DNA from: Clostridia bacterium
GTDB lineage: Bacteria; Bacillota; Clostridia; Oscillospirales; CAG-272
Length of the DNA stretch: 40,125 bases
Direction: 5' to 3'
Assembly: GCA_017466685.1 (NCBI GenBank)
Contig: JAFTTS010000028.1
Span: 1 to 40,125, forward strand
In this document: positions 25,111 through 32,652 of the stretch, in pieces
Position numbering within the stretch: the first letter of the stretch is position 1
Layout of the letters: every line of letters begins with the position of its first letter
Position numbers and translations under genes: made by a program
The notes under the pieces: generated by a model
Told to the model about the DNA's origin: nothing
The model's input: the letters and a program-made list of their open reading frames with translations, nothing else
The model's database searches: none

Positions 25111-26538
25111 TTAGTTGTCTTTGTTGCTTTTGTTATCGTCGGAATCGGTCTTTTCTTTTTTCTTCAGCTTGTTTTTTAATTTGCTGCCGAGGGTTTGCTT
25201 TGTAATTGCATTTGTTGTATTTCTGATACGTGCAGCAAAGGAATGTTTATTATCGTCTTTTTCAACGAATTCCCGTTTTTCATGCTCGCAGTAGTAATCC
25301 TCGGTTGCGATCGGGAGCTCCTTGTCGCGCAGTCGTCTTTCAACATAAAGCTTTATGAGCATATAGATTATTGCGAAGATCGGAACGCTGATGAACATTC
25401 CGAAAAGTCCCCATAAGCCGCCGAAAACGGTTATTGAGAAGAGTACCCAAAGTGAAGAAAGTCCGGTTGTTTCGCCGAGTATTTTGGGAACGATGATGTT
25501 TCCGTCGATCTGCTGGATAATCACGTTGATGACGATGAACCAGAGCACCTTGGAGGGATCGACGATGAAGATGATAAGTACACCGGGGATTGCACCGATG
25601 AACGGACCGATGACGGGAATGACGTTCGTTATCGCGATTATAACGCTGAGAAGCGGTGCATAGGGGATTCTGAATATTGCAAACGCAATGAATATAACGA
25701 TACCGACAACGAGCGAATCGAGCACCTTTCCGAGAAGATATGCGCCAAAGGTCTTATTTGTGAAATGACCGAATTCAATGACACTGTTATAATGATGCTC
25801 GGAGAGGATGGCACGGAAGACCTTTTTTATCTGAGCGATCAGCTTTTCCTTGGATGCGAGAATATATATCGCAAAGAAAATTCCGAGGACGATATTGAGA
25901 ACACCGTTTGCAAGTCCTGCAAATGCGCTGAAAACGAGCGGCAAATAATTCTTTAAGATCATCACGGAGTTTGAAAGGAGCGAGTCGAGATTATTGGTTA
26001 TGAGATCAAGACTTGCAGAAATTCCGGAGAGCTCCTCGCCGAGAGTTGAATCGGTGAAGAAGTTCATAATTGTATCGAAGAAGTTTTCGATTGAAAGATT
26101 TGCGCTATCAAATATCGAATCGGGCAGGAAAGAGTCAAGCCATGCGAGGGTTTTTTCGATGTAGCCGCTCATTTTTGAGGCAAGGTCGGTAAGGCTTAAT
26201 ATTACCTGCGGTATGATGAGTAGGAAAAGTATTGTTAAAATGATCGCAAGCACGATAAGCGAAAGTGCGATTGAGAGTCCGCGTTTGAGATTCAGCCGCC
26301 TCTCTGTTGTCACTTTAAAGCGGAATATATGCTTCTCCGACATTTTCATGATCGGGTTTGCAATATACGCAACGGCAAGTCCGATATAGAACGGTGTCAT
26401 AATGCCGTTAACTGTTTTCAAAACCGCTTTTACGCCGTTAAAATTCAAAACCATGACACAAAGCAAAATGATCGCGAGTGCCGTGAGAATTGTATATACA
26501 GCGAGCGTTGTATATTTACGGTTCCAATCTATTTTCAA
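25111..26538 (-). CDS. AI-2E/PerM family transporter
   Basis: 475 residues with a TTG start at 26538 preceded by GGAGGG and a 6-base gap. There are about eight membrane helices, and the family hallmark near 330-400 reads QQIDGNIIVPKILGETTGL, then SLWVLFSITVFGGLWGLFG. An amphipathic soluble region sits between helices 3 and 4. The C-terminal 70 residues are charged and lysine-rich. The family includes E. coli TqsA (AI-2 export) and Na+/H+ antiporter members, so the name does not prove AI-2 transport. It is monocistronic, with a perfect promoter and its own terminator. Confidence 0.9.
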   Translation of the reverse strand: MKIDWNRKYTTLAVYTILTALAIILLCVMVLNFNGVKAVLKTVNGIMTPFYIGLAVAYIANPIMKMSEKHIFRFKVTTERRLNLKRGLSIALSLIVLAIILTILFLLIIPQVILSLTDLASKMSGYIEKTLAWLDSFLPDSIFDSANLSIENFFDTIMNFFTDSTLGEELSGISASLDLITNNLDSLLSNSVMILKNYLPLVFSAFAGLANGVLNIVLGIFFAIYILASKEKLIAQIKKVFRAILSEHHYNSVIEFGHFTNKTFGAYLLGKVLDSLVVGIVIFIAFAIFRIPYAPLLSVIIAITNVIPVIGPFIGAIPGVLIIFIVDPSKVLWFIVINVIIQQIDGNIIVPKILGETTGLSSLWVLFSITVFGGLWGLFGMFISVPIFAIIYMLIKLYVERRLRDKELPIATEDYYCEHEKREFVEKDDNKHSFAARIRNTTNAITKQTLGSKLKNKLKKKEKTDSDDNKSNKDN

Positions 26539-26570
26539 TTACAGCCCTCCTTCAAAGAGTCACTATATCA

Positions 26571-26600
26571 ATTATACTTCACCAAAATGTGTCTTGTCAA
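26571..26600 (-). promoter_or_regulatory. Consensus promoter of the AI-2E permease gene
   Basis: Minus strand: TTGACA (26595-26600), 18-base spacer, TATAAT (26571-26576). Both hexamers are perfect consensus. It is divergent from the aroB promoter. Confidence 0.82.
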
Positions 26601-26714
26601 GTCATTTTCGGGAATATGGCGAACTTTTTACATATTTTTTAAAGATAGTTTTTTTCTTTTTCATCATAAATATAAACCTTCTTTGAAGAAAATTAAAATT
26701 TATTATTTGTGTTA

Positions 26715-26743
26715 TTGCAAAATTACATGATCTGTGGTATGAT
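26715..26743 (+). promoter_or_regulatory. Promoter of aroB operon
   Basis: TTGCAA (26715-26720), 17-base spacer, TATGAT (26738-26743). The rest of the gap 26601-26714 is AT-rich with no gene seen. Confidence 0.65.
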
Positions 26744-26801
26744 ATTATAGGTATTTTATATTTTCAGGAAGTCTATGTGCTTCCCCCGAAAGGTTACATA
26801 T

Positions 26802-27842
26802 ATGAATAAAATCAATGTCACCCACTCATGCGGTAATTACAATATATACGTCGGAGAGAATATCCTCGCCGATGCACTTGCGGACGTTTTTGAAGATAAA
26901 AAATACGACCGTATATTTCTCGTTACAGACAGCAACGTGAACGAATTGTGGTCGGAGCATTTTATCTCGGAGCTTGCAAAATGTGCCAAAGAGCTTGCAG
27001 GGAGGTTCGTTTTTCCTGCCGGTGAAACCTCGAAAACGCTTGAAACCGTATCCGATATGTATGCGGCATTTGCAGGCGCGAAATTAACACGCGGCTCACT
27101 TGTTATCGCACTCGGAGGCGGTGTTTGCGGAGACATGACCGGCTTTGCGGCGGCGACATATTTACGCGGTGTCGACGTTATGCAGGTGCCGACAACTCTG
27201 CTTTCACAGATCGATTCGTCAATCGGCGGCAAGACGGGCGTTGACCTCGCAGTCGGTAAAAATCTTGTCGGTGCGTTCCATCAGCCCATTGCGGTCATTG
27301 CAGACAGCAGATTCCTTGAAACCTTGCCGCAGCGTTACATAGATGACGGTATGGGAGAGGCGATAAAATACGGTTGTATTGCCGACGCGGAGCTGTTTGA
27401 CGGTATCGCGGACCGCTCGATAAGTCGTGCGGATATGGTTTACAGATGTATGAAAATAAAGGCTCATGTCGTTGAGGTGGACGAGTTTGAGAGCGGACTT
27501 CGCATGATTCTCAATTACGGTCACACGCTCGGTCACGCAGTTGAAAAGCTTGGCGGTTTTACACGCTTCTCACACGGTGAGTCGGTTGGTATAGGTATGC
27601 TTTACGCGGCACGTATCGGTGCGGCACTCGGGTATGATAAGTCGATCGAGGCAAGGATACGCGCATCTCTTGAAGCGTGGTCACTGCCGACGGTGATGGA
27701 TTATAAAAAGGACGAGCTGCTCGCCGTTGTCGGTGCGGACAAGAAGCGCCGAGCCAATGAGATTTCCTTTGTTTTACTTGATGAGCTCGGCAAGGCGACT
27801 GTTAAGAAGCTTCCCCTTGAAGCTATTGGAGAACTTATATGA
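26802..27842 (+). CDS. aroB: 3-dehydroquinate synthase
   Basis: 346 residues from the ATG at 26802 (GAAAGG 8 bases upstream). An in-frame ATG at 26775 would add nine unconserved residues. NAD-binding motif LVIALGGGVCGDMTGFAAATYLRG near 100-123, substrate/metal site DSSIGGKTGVDLAVGKNLVGAFHQP near 137-161, and metal ligand motif NYGHTLGHAVEK near 238. It cyclises DAHP to dehydroquinate in the shikimate pathway. The stop overlaps aroA (ATGA). Confidence 0.96.
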   Translation: MNKINVTHSCGNYNIYVGENILADALADVFEDKKYDRIFLVTDSNVNELWSEHFISELAKCAKELAGRFVFPAGETSKTLETVSDMYAAFAGAKLTRGSLVIALGGGVCGDMTGFAAATYLRGVDVMQVPTTLLSQIDSSIGGKTGVDLAVGKNLVGAFHQPIAVIADSRFLETLPQRYIDDGMGEAIKYGCIADAELFDGIADRSISRADMVYRCMKIKAHVVEVDEFESGLRMILNYGHTLGHAVEKLGGFTRFSHGESVGIGMLYAARIGAALGYDKSIEARIRASLEAWSLPTVMDYKKDELLAVVGADKKRRANEISFVLLDELGKATVKKLPLEAIGELI

Positions 27843-29101
27843 AAAACATGACATTTACTCCCTGTGAAATAGCGGGAAAGGTGCGTATTCCTTCATCGAA
27901 AAGCCAGGCACACCGTGCGCTTATCTGTGCGGCTTTGGCAGGGGATTCGATCGTACGCGGTGTTGACTTATCAAACGATGTCAAGGCGACCGCAAATGCG
28001 CTTCGTGCTCTTGGTGCGACGCTTGATTATAACGAGGATGAGCGCACATTTTACATCGGCAAGCCATGTGCACGCGGTATATCTGCCGGCGAAGTGAACA
28101 GCGGCGAATCTGCGTCAACGCTTCGTTTCTTCATTCCGCTTGCGGCATCCCTCGGTGTTGATGTTACCTTCATTGGTGAGGGACGTTTACCGAAGCGTCC
28201 GACCGATATATACAAATCCATGCTCACATCAAACGGTGCGAGTCTTACATATCCCGAAAACGGCGATTTCTTACCGCTCAGTGTTTCGGGACAGCTCACG
28301 GCGGGCGAATACAGTCTGCGCGGTGACATTTCCTCGCAGTTTGTTACGGGACTTCTGTTTGCGTTGACTCAGGTTGACGGAGAGAGCAAAATAACGCTCA
28401 CCACGCGTCTTGAGAGTAAGCCGTATGCAGACCTCACGGTTGACGTGCTTCGTCGCTTTGGCGCGGATATAATTGAAACCGATACGGGTTATACGCTCAA
28501 AGGAACAAAGCTCGTTCCTCGTGATATCGACGTTGAGGGAGACTGTTCACAAGCGGCGTTTTTCGCGGTTGCGGCGGCAATTGGCGGTGACGTTACCATG
28601 ACGGGACTTCGCCGTGACACAAAGCAGGGCGATTTTGCACTGTTTGACATCGTGAGCCGTTTTGGTGCAGGCGTTACATGGGACGGTGATACTGTTACCG
28701 TGACACGCGCAGGCAAGCTTACGGCAAGCGATATCGACGCTTCGGATATACCCGACCTTGTACCTGCGCTTGCGGTTATGGCGGCGCTTTCACAGGGTAC
28801 GACACGTATTTACAACGCAGGCAGACTCCGCATAAAGGAAAGCGACAGAATCGCGACCACTGCGGCAATGCTCACCTCTCTTGGTGCAGATGTCAGTGAA
28901 ACCGAGGACGGACTCCTAATCACGGGCAAGGACAAGCTGATGGGTGGATGCGTTTGTTCCTATAATGACCACCGTATCGCAATGGCGGCGGCTGCGGCTT
29001 CGGCAGGCTGTGTCGGTGACGTTACCGTTGACGATATGAGCTGTATTAACAAATCATACCCCGAGTTTGTTCGGGATTTTACAAATGTGAGGGCGTTATG
29101 A
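27839..29101 (+). CDS. aroA: 3-phosphoshikimate 1-carboxyvinyltransferase (EPSP synthase)
   Basis: 420 residues. Substrate-binding SSKSQAHRAL at 19-28, the NSGESASTLRFF signature near 82-93, SSQFVTGLL near 165, and RIKESDRI near 330, all in the expected order. It joins PEP to shikimate-3-phosphate. It is coupled to aroB upstream and to the DUF362 gene downstream, both by ATGA overlaps. The motif reads GESAS where many enzymes have G-N-S/A-G-T, a variation seen in this family. Confidence 0.95.
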   Translation: MKNMTFTPCEIAGKVRIPSSKSQAHRALICAALAGDSIVRGVDLSNDVKATANALRALGATLDYNEDERTFYIGKPCARGISAGEVNSGESASTLRFFIPLAASLGVDVTFIGEGRLPKRPTDIYKSMLTSNGASLTYPENGDFLPLSVSGQLTAGEYSLRGDISSQFVTGLLFALTQVDGESKITLTTRLESKPYADLTVDVLRRFGADIIETDTGYTLKGTKLVPRDIDVEGDCSQAAFFAVAAAIGGDVTMTGLRRDTKQGDFALFDIVSRFGAGVTWDGDTVTVTRAGKLTASDIDASDIPDLVPALAVMAALSQGTTRIYNAGRLRIKESDRIATTAAMLTSLGADVSETEDGLLITGKDKLMGGCVCSYNDHRIAMAAAAASAGCVGDVTVDDMSCINKSYPEFVRDFTNVRAL

Positions 29102-30279
29102 CCTTTAATCCAAAGGAAGGCGTATGTCTTGACAGGGTTGAGAGTTATGACGTTGACCTGATTGAAAACCTGCTCAGATGTCAGCTTAATAAGCTTGGCG
29201 TCAAGGATATGTTCAATGACAAACGCGTTGTTATAAAACCGAATATGGTCATGAAAAAGAGTCCCGAAGCGGCGGCGACAACACATCCTGCCGTGCTCGA
29301 GGCCGTGATTCGCATATTAAAGGAAACTGCCGCAGAGATAATCATTGCCGAAAGTCCCGGTGGGCTTTATACAGCTCAGACTCTCAGTGCGGCGTATAAG
29401 GGATGCGGACTTTATGAGGTTGCCGAGAAATACGGCGTAAAGCTGAATTTTGACACGTCATCGAAAAATGTTAATGCACCTCTCGCAAAAACTTCAAAAA
29501 TGTTCGATATCATCTCGCCGATTCTTGATTCGGATGTTATCGTAAACCTTGCCAAGCTGAAAAGTCACTCCCTGACCGGTTACAGCGGTGCGGTAAAAAA
29601 TTATTTCGGTACTGTGCCGGGTGTAACCAAGTTTGAGATGCACGCAAGGTTTCCGGATTATAACGATTTTTCCTCAATGCTTGTTGACCTCTGCGAGATG
29701 CTTCACAGCGAAAAAAAGACGTTCAACATTCTTGACGGTATACTCGCAATGGAGGGTAACGGTCCGACGGGAGGTGAGCCGAGAAAGCTCGGATGTCTGC
29801 TCTCGGGTGTGAATCCGTTCACGGTGGATATCGTTGGTACGTCCATTATCAAAGCAGAGGGGATAATCATGCTTGAGGAGGGTGTACGGCGCGGATACTG
29901 TCCCGAAAAAGCAGAGGATGTGACGCTTATATGCGATGAGACGGTCGGAGATTTTACAGTCGATGATTTCGCAAAGCCCGACACCAAAAGAAAGGGCGGA
30001 AGCTCACTGCTTGCAAAGCTCCCCACAATGTTCGGCGGACGGCTCAACTCCTGGTTACAGCCGCGTCCCGTTATAAACAAAAAGCTGTGTGTCGGCTGCG
30101 GCGAATGTGAACGAAGCTGTCCGAAGCACACGATAGAAATCCGCAAAAATTCAAATGGTAAAAAACAGGCGTATATCATTGATGAAGCCTGCATCAAATG
30201 TTACTGCTGTCAGGAGCTTTGTCCCTTTAAGGCAGTAAAGATCAAGAAAAATCCGATAATAAAACTGATCGGGGGATAA
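29098..30279 (+). CDS. DUF362 domain protein with C-terminal 2x[4Fe-4S] ferredoxin module
   Basis: 393 residues. Residues about 5-290 form a DUF362 domain (VVIKPNMVMKKSPEAAATTHP, ILDSDVIVNLAKLKSHSLTGYSGAVKNYFG, and a G-rich EGNGPTGGEPRK loop). Residues about 330-381 hold two cluster motifs, CVGCGECERSCP and CIKCYCCQELCP. It is probably a redox or metal-cofactor enzyme, though the reaction is not known for this branch. Coupling to aroA by ATGA and a 3-base gap to ispE make it part of the aroBA-ispE transcript. No established step of either pathway requires it, so the link is by context only. Confidence 0.88.
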   Translation: MTFNPKEGVCLDRVESYDVDLIENLLRCQLNKLGVKDMFNDKRVVIKPNMVMKKSPEAAATTHPAVLEAVIRILKETAAEIIIAESPGGLYTAQTLSAAYKGCGLYEVAEKYGVKLNFDTSSKNVNAPLAKTSKMFDIISPILDSDVIVNLAKLKSHSLTGYSGAVKNYFGTVPGVTKFEMHARFPDYNDFSSMLVDLCEMLHSEKKTFNILDGILAMEGNGPTGGEPRKLGCLLSGVNPFTVDIVGTSIIKAEGIIMLEEGVRRGYCPEKAEDVTLICDETVGDFTVDDFAKPDTKRKGGSSLLAKLPTMFGGRLNSWLQPRPVINKKLCVGCGECERSCPKHTIEIRKNSNGKKQAYIIDEACIKCYCCQELCPFKAVKIKKNPIIKLIGG

Positions 30280-30282
30280 ATT

Positions 30283-31170
30283 TTGATTATAAAAACGACA
30301 TCATGTCATACACCGGCGAAGATAAATCTTTATCTTGAAATTAAAGCAAAACGTCCCGACGGATATCACGATATCGAAAGCGTCATGCAGACGGTCGGTA
30401 TATTTGATATACTGACGATTTCAAGGTGTCACGGTGAGGGACAGAATATATCCGTTGAATGTACCGACGAATCGCTGCCGTGTGATGAAACGAATCTTTG
30501 TCACCGTGCCGCGAAGCTGTTCTTTGACGCAGCCGGGATCGACAGCTACAATACTGTTATAAAAATCGAAAAGCATATTCCGATGGCGGCAGGACTCGGC
30601 GGCGGAAGCTCGGATGCTGCGGCGGTGCTCGTTCTTCTTAATGAGCTTTACGAAACCGCTTTTACCGAGGGGCAGCTCTGTGAACTTGGTTCAAAAATCG
30701 GCGCTGATGTACCCTTCTGCATAGTGCAGGGAATCAGTGTAACCCGTGGTATCGGAGATGTATTTTCGTCTTGTGCACGTCTTCCCGAATGTTATTTCGT
30801 GATCGCGTGTGCAGGGGAGGGTATATCAACACCCTGGGCATACAAACGTCTTGACGAAATGTACGATTTTGACTCACGTGACGTCTCTGCCGAAAGCTTT
30901 ATTGCAGCCCTTGAGCACGGTGAGTTTGACCGTATCGTTTCAGAGATGACCAATATATTTGAGACAGCCGTACTCCCCGAGCGTGAGATGGCACGACGCA
31001 TACGTGATATGCTGACAGATTGCGGCGCAGAAGGTGCAATGATGAGCGGAAGCGGACCGTCTGTTTTCGGCGTTTTTAAAACAGAACAGGCAGCAAGGAC
31101 CGCTGTCGGAAAGCTTCGTGGCGAGGGTATCATTGCCTATAACTGTAAGCCCTATTATCCTGCAAAATAA
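30283..31170 (+). CDS. ispE: 4-diphosphocytidyl-2-C-methyl-D-erythritol kinase
   Basis: 295 residues with a TTG start at 30283 preceded by GGGGG. GHMP kinase motifs: TPAKINLYLEIKAKRPDGYHDIESVMQTV (residues about 9-37), ATP loop PMAAGLGGGSSDAAA near 98-112, ADVPFC near 142, and GAMMSGSGPSVFGVF near 250. It phosphorylates CDP-ME in the MEP isoprenoid pathway, which leads to undecaprenyl phosphate used by MraY and MurG. It is the last gene before a 62-base gap. Confidence 0.95.
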   Translation: MIIKTTSCHTPAKINLYLEIKAKRPDGYHDIESVMQTVGIFDILTISRCHGEGQNISVECTDESLPCDETNLCHRAAKLFFDAAGIDSYNTVIKIEKHIPMAAGLGGGSSDAAAVLVLLNELYETAFTEGQLCELGSKIGADVPFCIVQGISVTRGIGDVFSSCARLPECYFVIACAGEGISTPWAYKRLDEMYDFDSRDVSAESFIAALEHGEFDRIVSEMTNIFETAVLPEREMARRIRDMLTDCGAEGAMMSGSGPSVFGVFKTEQAARTAVGKLRGEGIIAYNCKPYYPAK

Positions 31171-31232
31171 AAATTGCGGGTGGGAAATATAAATTTTGAA
31201 TCGCATAATACGCGAGGAAACGGAGATTAATT

Positions 31233-32426
31233 ATGAAATCAACCAAACTCATTGCGCTTTTACTGGCATCTGCCCTTATTGGCGCACAGCTTGCTTCCTG
31301 TGGAGGCTCTGACAAAGATGAGAGTGACACTACAGGCAGCTCAGAAACAGAAGAAACCACTGCATCGGACGAGACCGCGGCACCCGATGATTCCGAGGAA
31401 GACGAAAATGTTGTCGGTTACAGCAAGGGACTCGACCAAAACGGCTTTATAAAGGGAATTAAAGCAACAGATTATATATCTCTCCCTCAGTATAAGGGAA
31501 TTGACATTGACAAGTCTCTTGTTGAAGTTGATGAAGCCGATGTTCAGGCAGAGATCGATCAGATCCTTTCAAGATACGAAACCTATGTTGAGATCACCGA
31601 CGCAGATGCAACGATCAAGGATGGCGACACGGTTAATATCGACTATATCGGCTACGTGGATGAAGTACAGTTTGACGGCGGTAACACAGGTAAGCTCGGA
31701 ACTGACGTTACCATCGGTGTAACACAGTATATCGACGATTTTCTTGAGCAGCTTATAGGTCATCATCCGGGCGAGCAGTTTGATATTTACGTTACATTCC
31801 CCGAGGATTACGGCAAGGAGGATCTTAACGGTAAGGATGCAAGATTTGCTATCACCATTAACCACATCCACGGTGACATTATCAAGGCTGAAATGAGCGA
31901 CGAGATCGCAAAGGATTACGGCTTCAACACGGTTGACGAGCTGGTTGCAGATATCCGCGAGTTCCTTCTCGGTAACGAAAGATTCTATTTCTTCATTGAA
32001 GTTATAGAGGGTGCTGAGTGCAGTGAGATTCCGCAGGAGGTTATCGATTATATCAAGAATCTTGATATGATTTCCGCTGAGGAAACGGCTGCATCGTACG
32101 GCTATACGGCAGAGGAATATATTCTCCTCATGGGCGGATATGAAACCATTGAAGAATATTATGCTGCAGTACAGGAGCAGTATGAGACCGAGGCAAAGAA
32201 TTATCTTGCGGCACAGGCTATTGCGGAGATTGAGGGTATCACCGTTACAAGCGAAGAGGTTGTTAACGAGGGTTATTCCGGATATATCGAAACATTCGGC
32301 GAGCCTTATCTCAAGCAGTTCATTCTTTTCCAGCACCGTATCCCGGCTTTCATTGCAGAGCATGGTAATGTTGTTGAGAATGTAAGTGTTGAAGTTGAGG
32401 GCGAAGCTGACACCGAAGCAGAATAA
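31233..32426 (+). CDS. Lipoprotein FKBP-type/trigger-factor-like peptidyl-prolyl isomerase
   Basis: 397 residues. Signal peptide with lipobox LASC and the lipidated cysteine at residue 23. An acidic Ser/Thr/Glu linker (24-65) follows. The FKBP fold spans about 125-215 (DGDTVNIDYIGYVDEVQFDGG, then YIDDFLEQLIGHHPGEQFDIYVTFPEDYG). A trigger-factor C-terminal-like helical region covers about 220-385. The ribosome-binding N-domain of true trigger factor is absent. It probably acts as an extracytoplasmic folding factor (inference from the lipobox). GGAG lies about 8 bases before the ATG and a strong terminator follows. Confidence 0.88.
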   Translation: MKSTKLIALLLASALIGAQLASCGGSDKDESDTTGSSETEETTASDETAAPDDSEEDENVVGYSKGLDQNGFIKGIKATDYISLPQYKGIDIDKSLVEVDEADVQAEIDQILSRYETYVEITDADATIKDGDTVNIDYIGYVDEVQFDGGNTGKLGTDVTIGVTQYIDDFLEQLIGHHPGEQFDIYVTFPEDYGKEDLNGKDARFAITINHIHGDIIKAEMSDEIAKDYGFNTVDELVADIREFLLGNERFYFFIEVIEGAECSEIPQEVIDYIKNLDMISAEETAASYGYTAEEYILLMGGYETIEEYYAAVQEQYETEAKNYLAAQAIAEIEGITVTSEEVVNEGYSGYIETFGEPYLKQFILFQHRIPAFIAEHGNVVENVSVEVEGEADTEAE

Positions 32427-32442
32427 TTTATACGTAATAATA

Positions 32443-32484
32443 AAAGAACCGTTTCATTAAAGCGAAGCGGTTCTTTCGTTTTGT
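32443..32484 (+). terminator. Terminator after the FKBP lipoprotein gene
   Basis: AAAGAACCGTTTC (32443-32455) pairs with GAAGCGGTTCTTT (32464-32476), 13 bp with one G-U, followed by CGTTTTGT. Confidence 0.82.
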
Positions 32485-32520
32485 AAAAATCAATACATAT
32501 AAGAAAAACACTCAAAAATG

Positions 32521-32551
32521 AAAGAAAAAACCACCCAATTAAGGATGGTTT
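32521..32551 (-). terminator. Terminator of the zinc-ribbon/EF-Tu-barrel gene
   Basis: On the minus strand AAACCATCC pairs with GGGTGGTTT (one G-U) around TTAATT and runs into TTTTTTCTTT. It lies about 100 bases downstream of the minus-strand stop at 32653. Confidence 0.78.
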
Positions 32552-32592
32552 ATGTTGGAACTTACGCCTAATTTTAATACAACGATTTTAAG

Positions 32593-32603
32593 CGGTGCAT
32601 TTT
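32593..32603 (+). repeat. Left copy of the CGGTGCATTTT direct repeat flanking the zinc-ribbon gene
   Basis: An 11-base exact match to 34559-34569, about 1.97 kb apart, bracketing the AT-rich gene. It is too short to prove a transposition footprint. Confidence 0.45.
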
Positions 32604-32609
32604 CTCCCG

Positions 32610-32638
32610 AAGAAAAGTTTCACGGTGAAACTTTTCTT
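32610..32638. repeat. 29-bp perfect palindrome with one-base centre
   Basis: AAGAAAAGTTTCAC (32610-32623), G, GTGAAACTTTTCTT (32625-32638). The 14-bp arms are perfect. It stands 15 bases after the minus-strand stop at 32653, so it may act as a second terminator or be a mobile palindromic repeat. Confidence 0.8.
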
Positions 32639-32652
32639 TTAATAGTTAAATC

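Noticed and set aside
25111..26538. Quorum-sensing (AI-2) export as the function of the AI-2E family protein
   Set aside because: The family name covers transporters of different substrates, and no luxS or lsr genes lie nearby.
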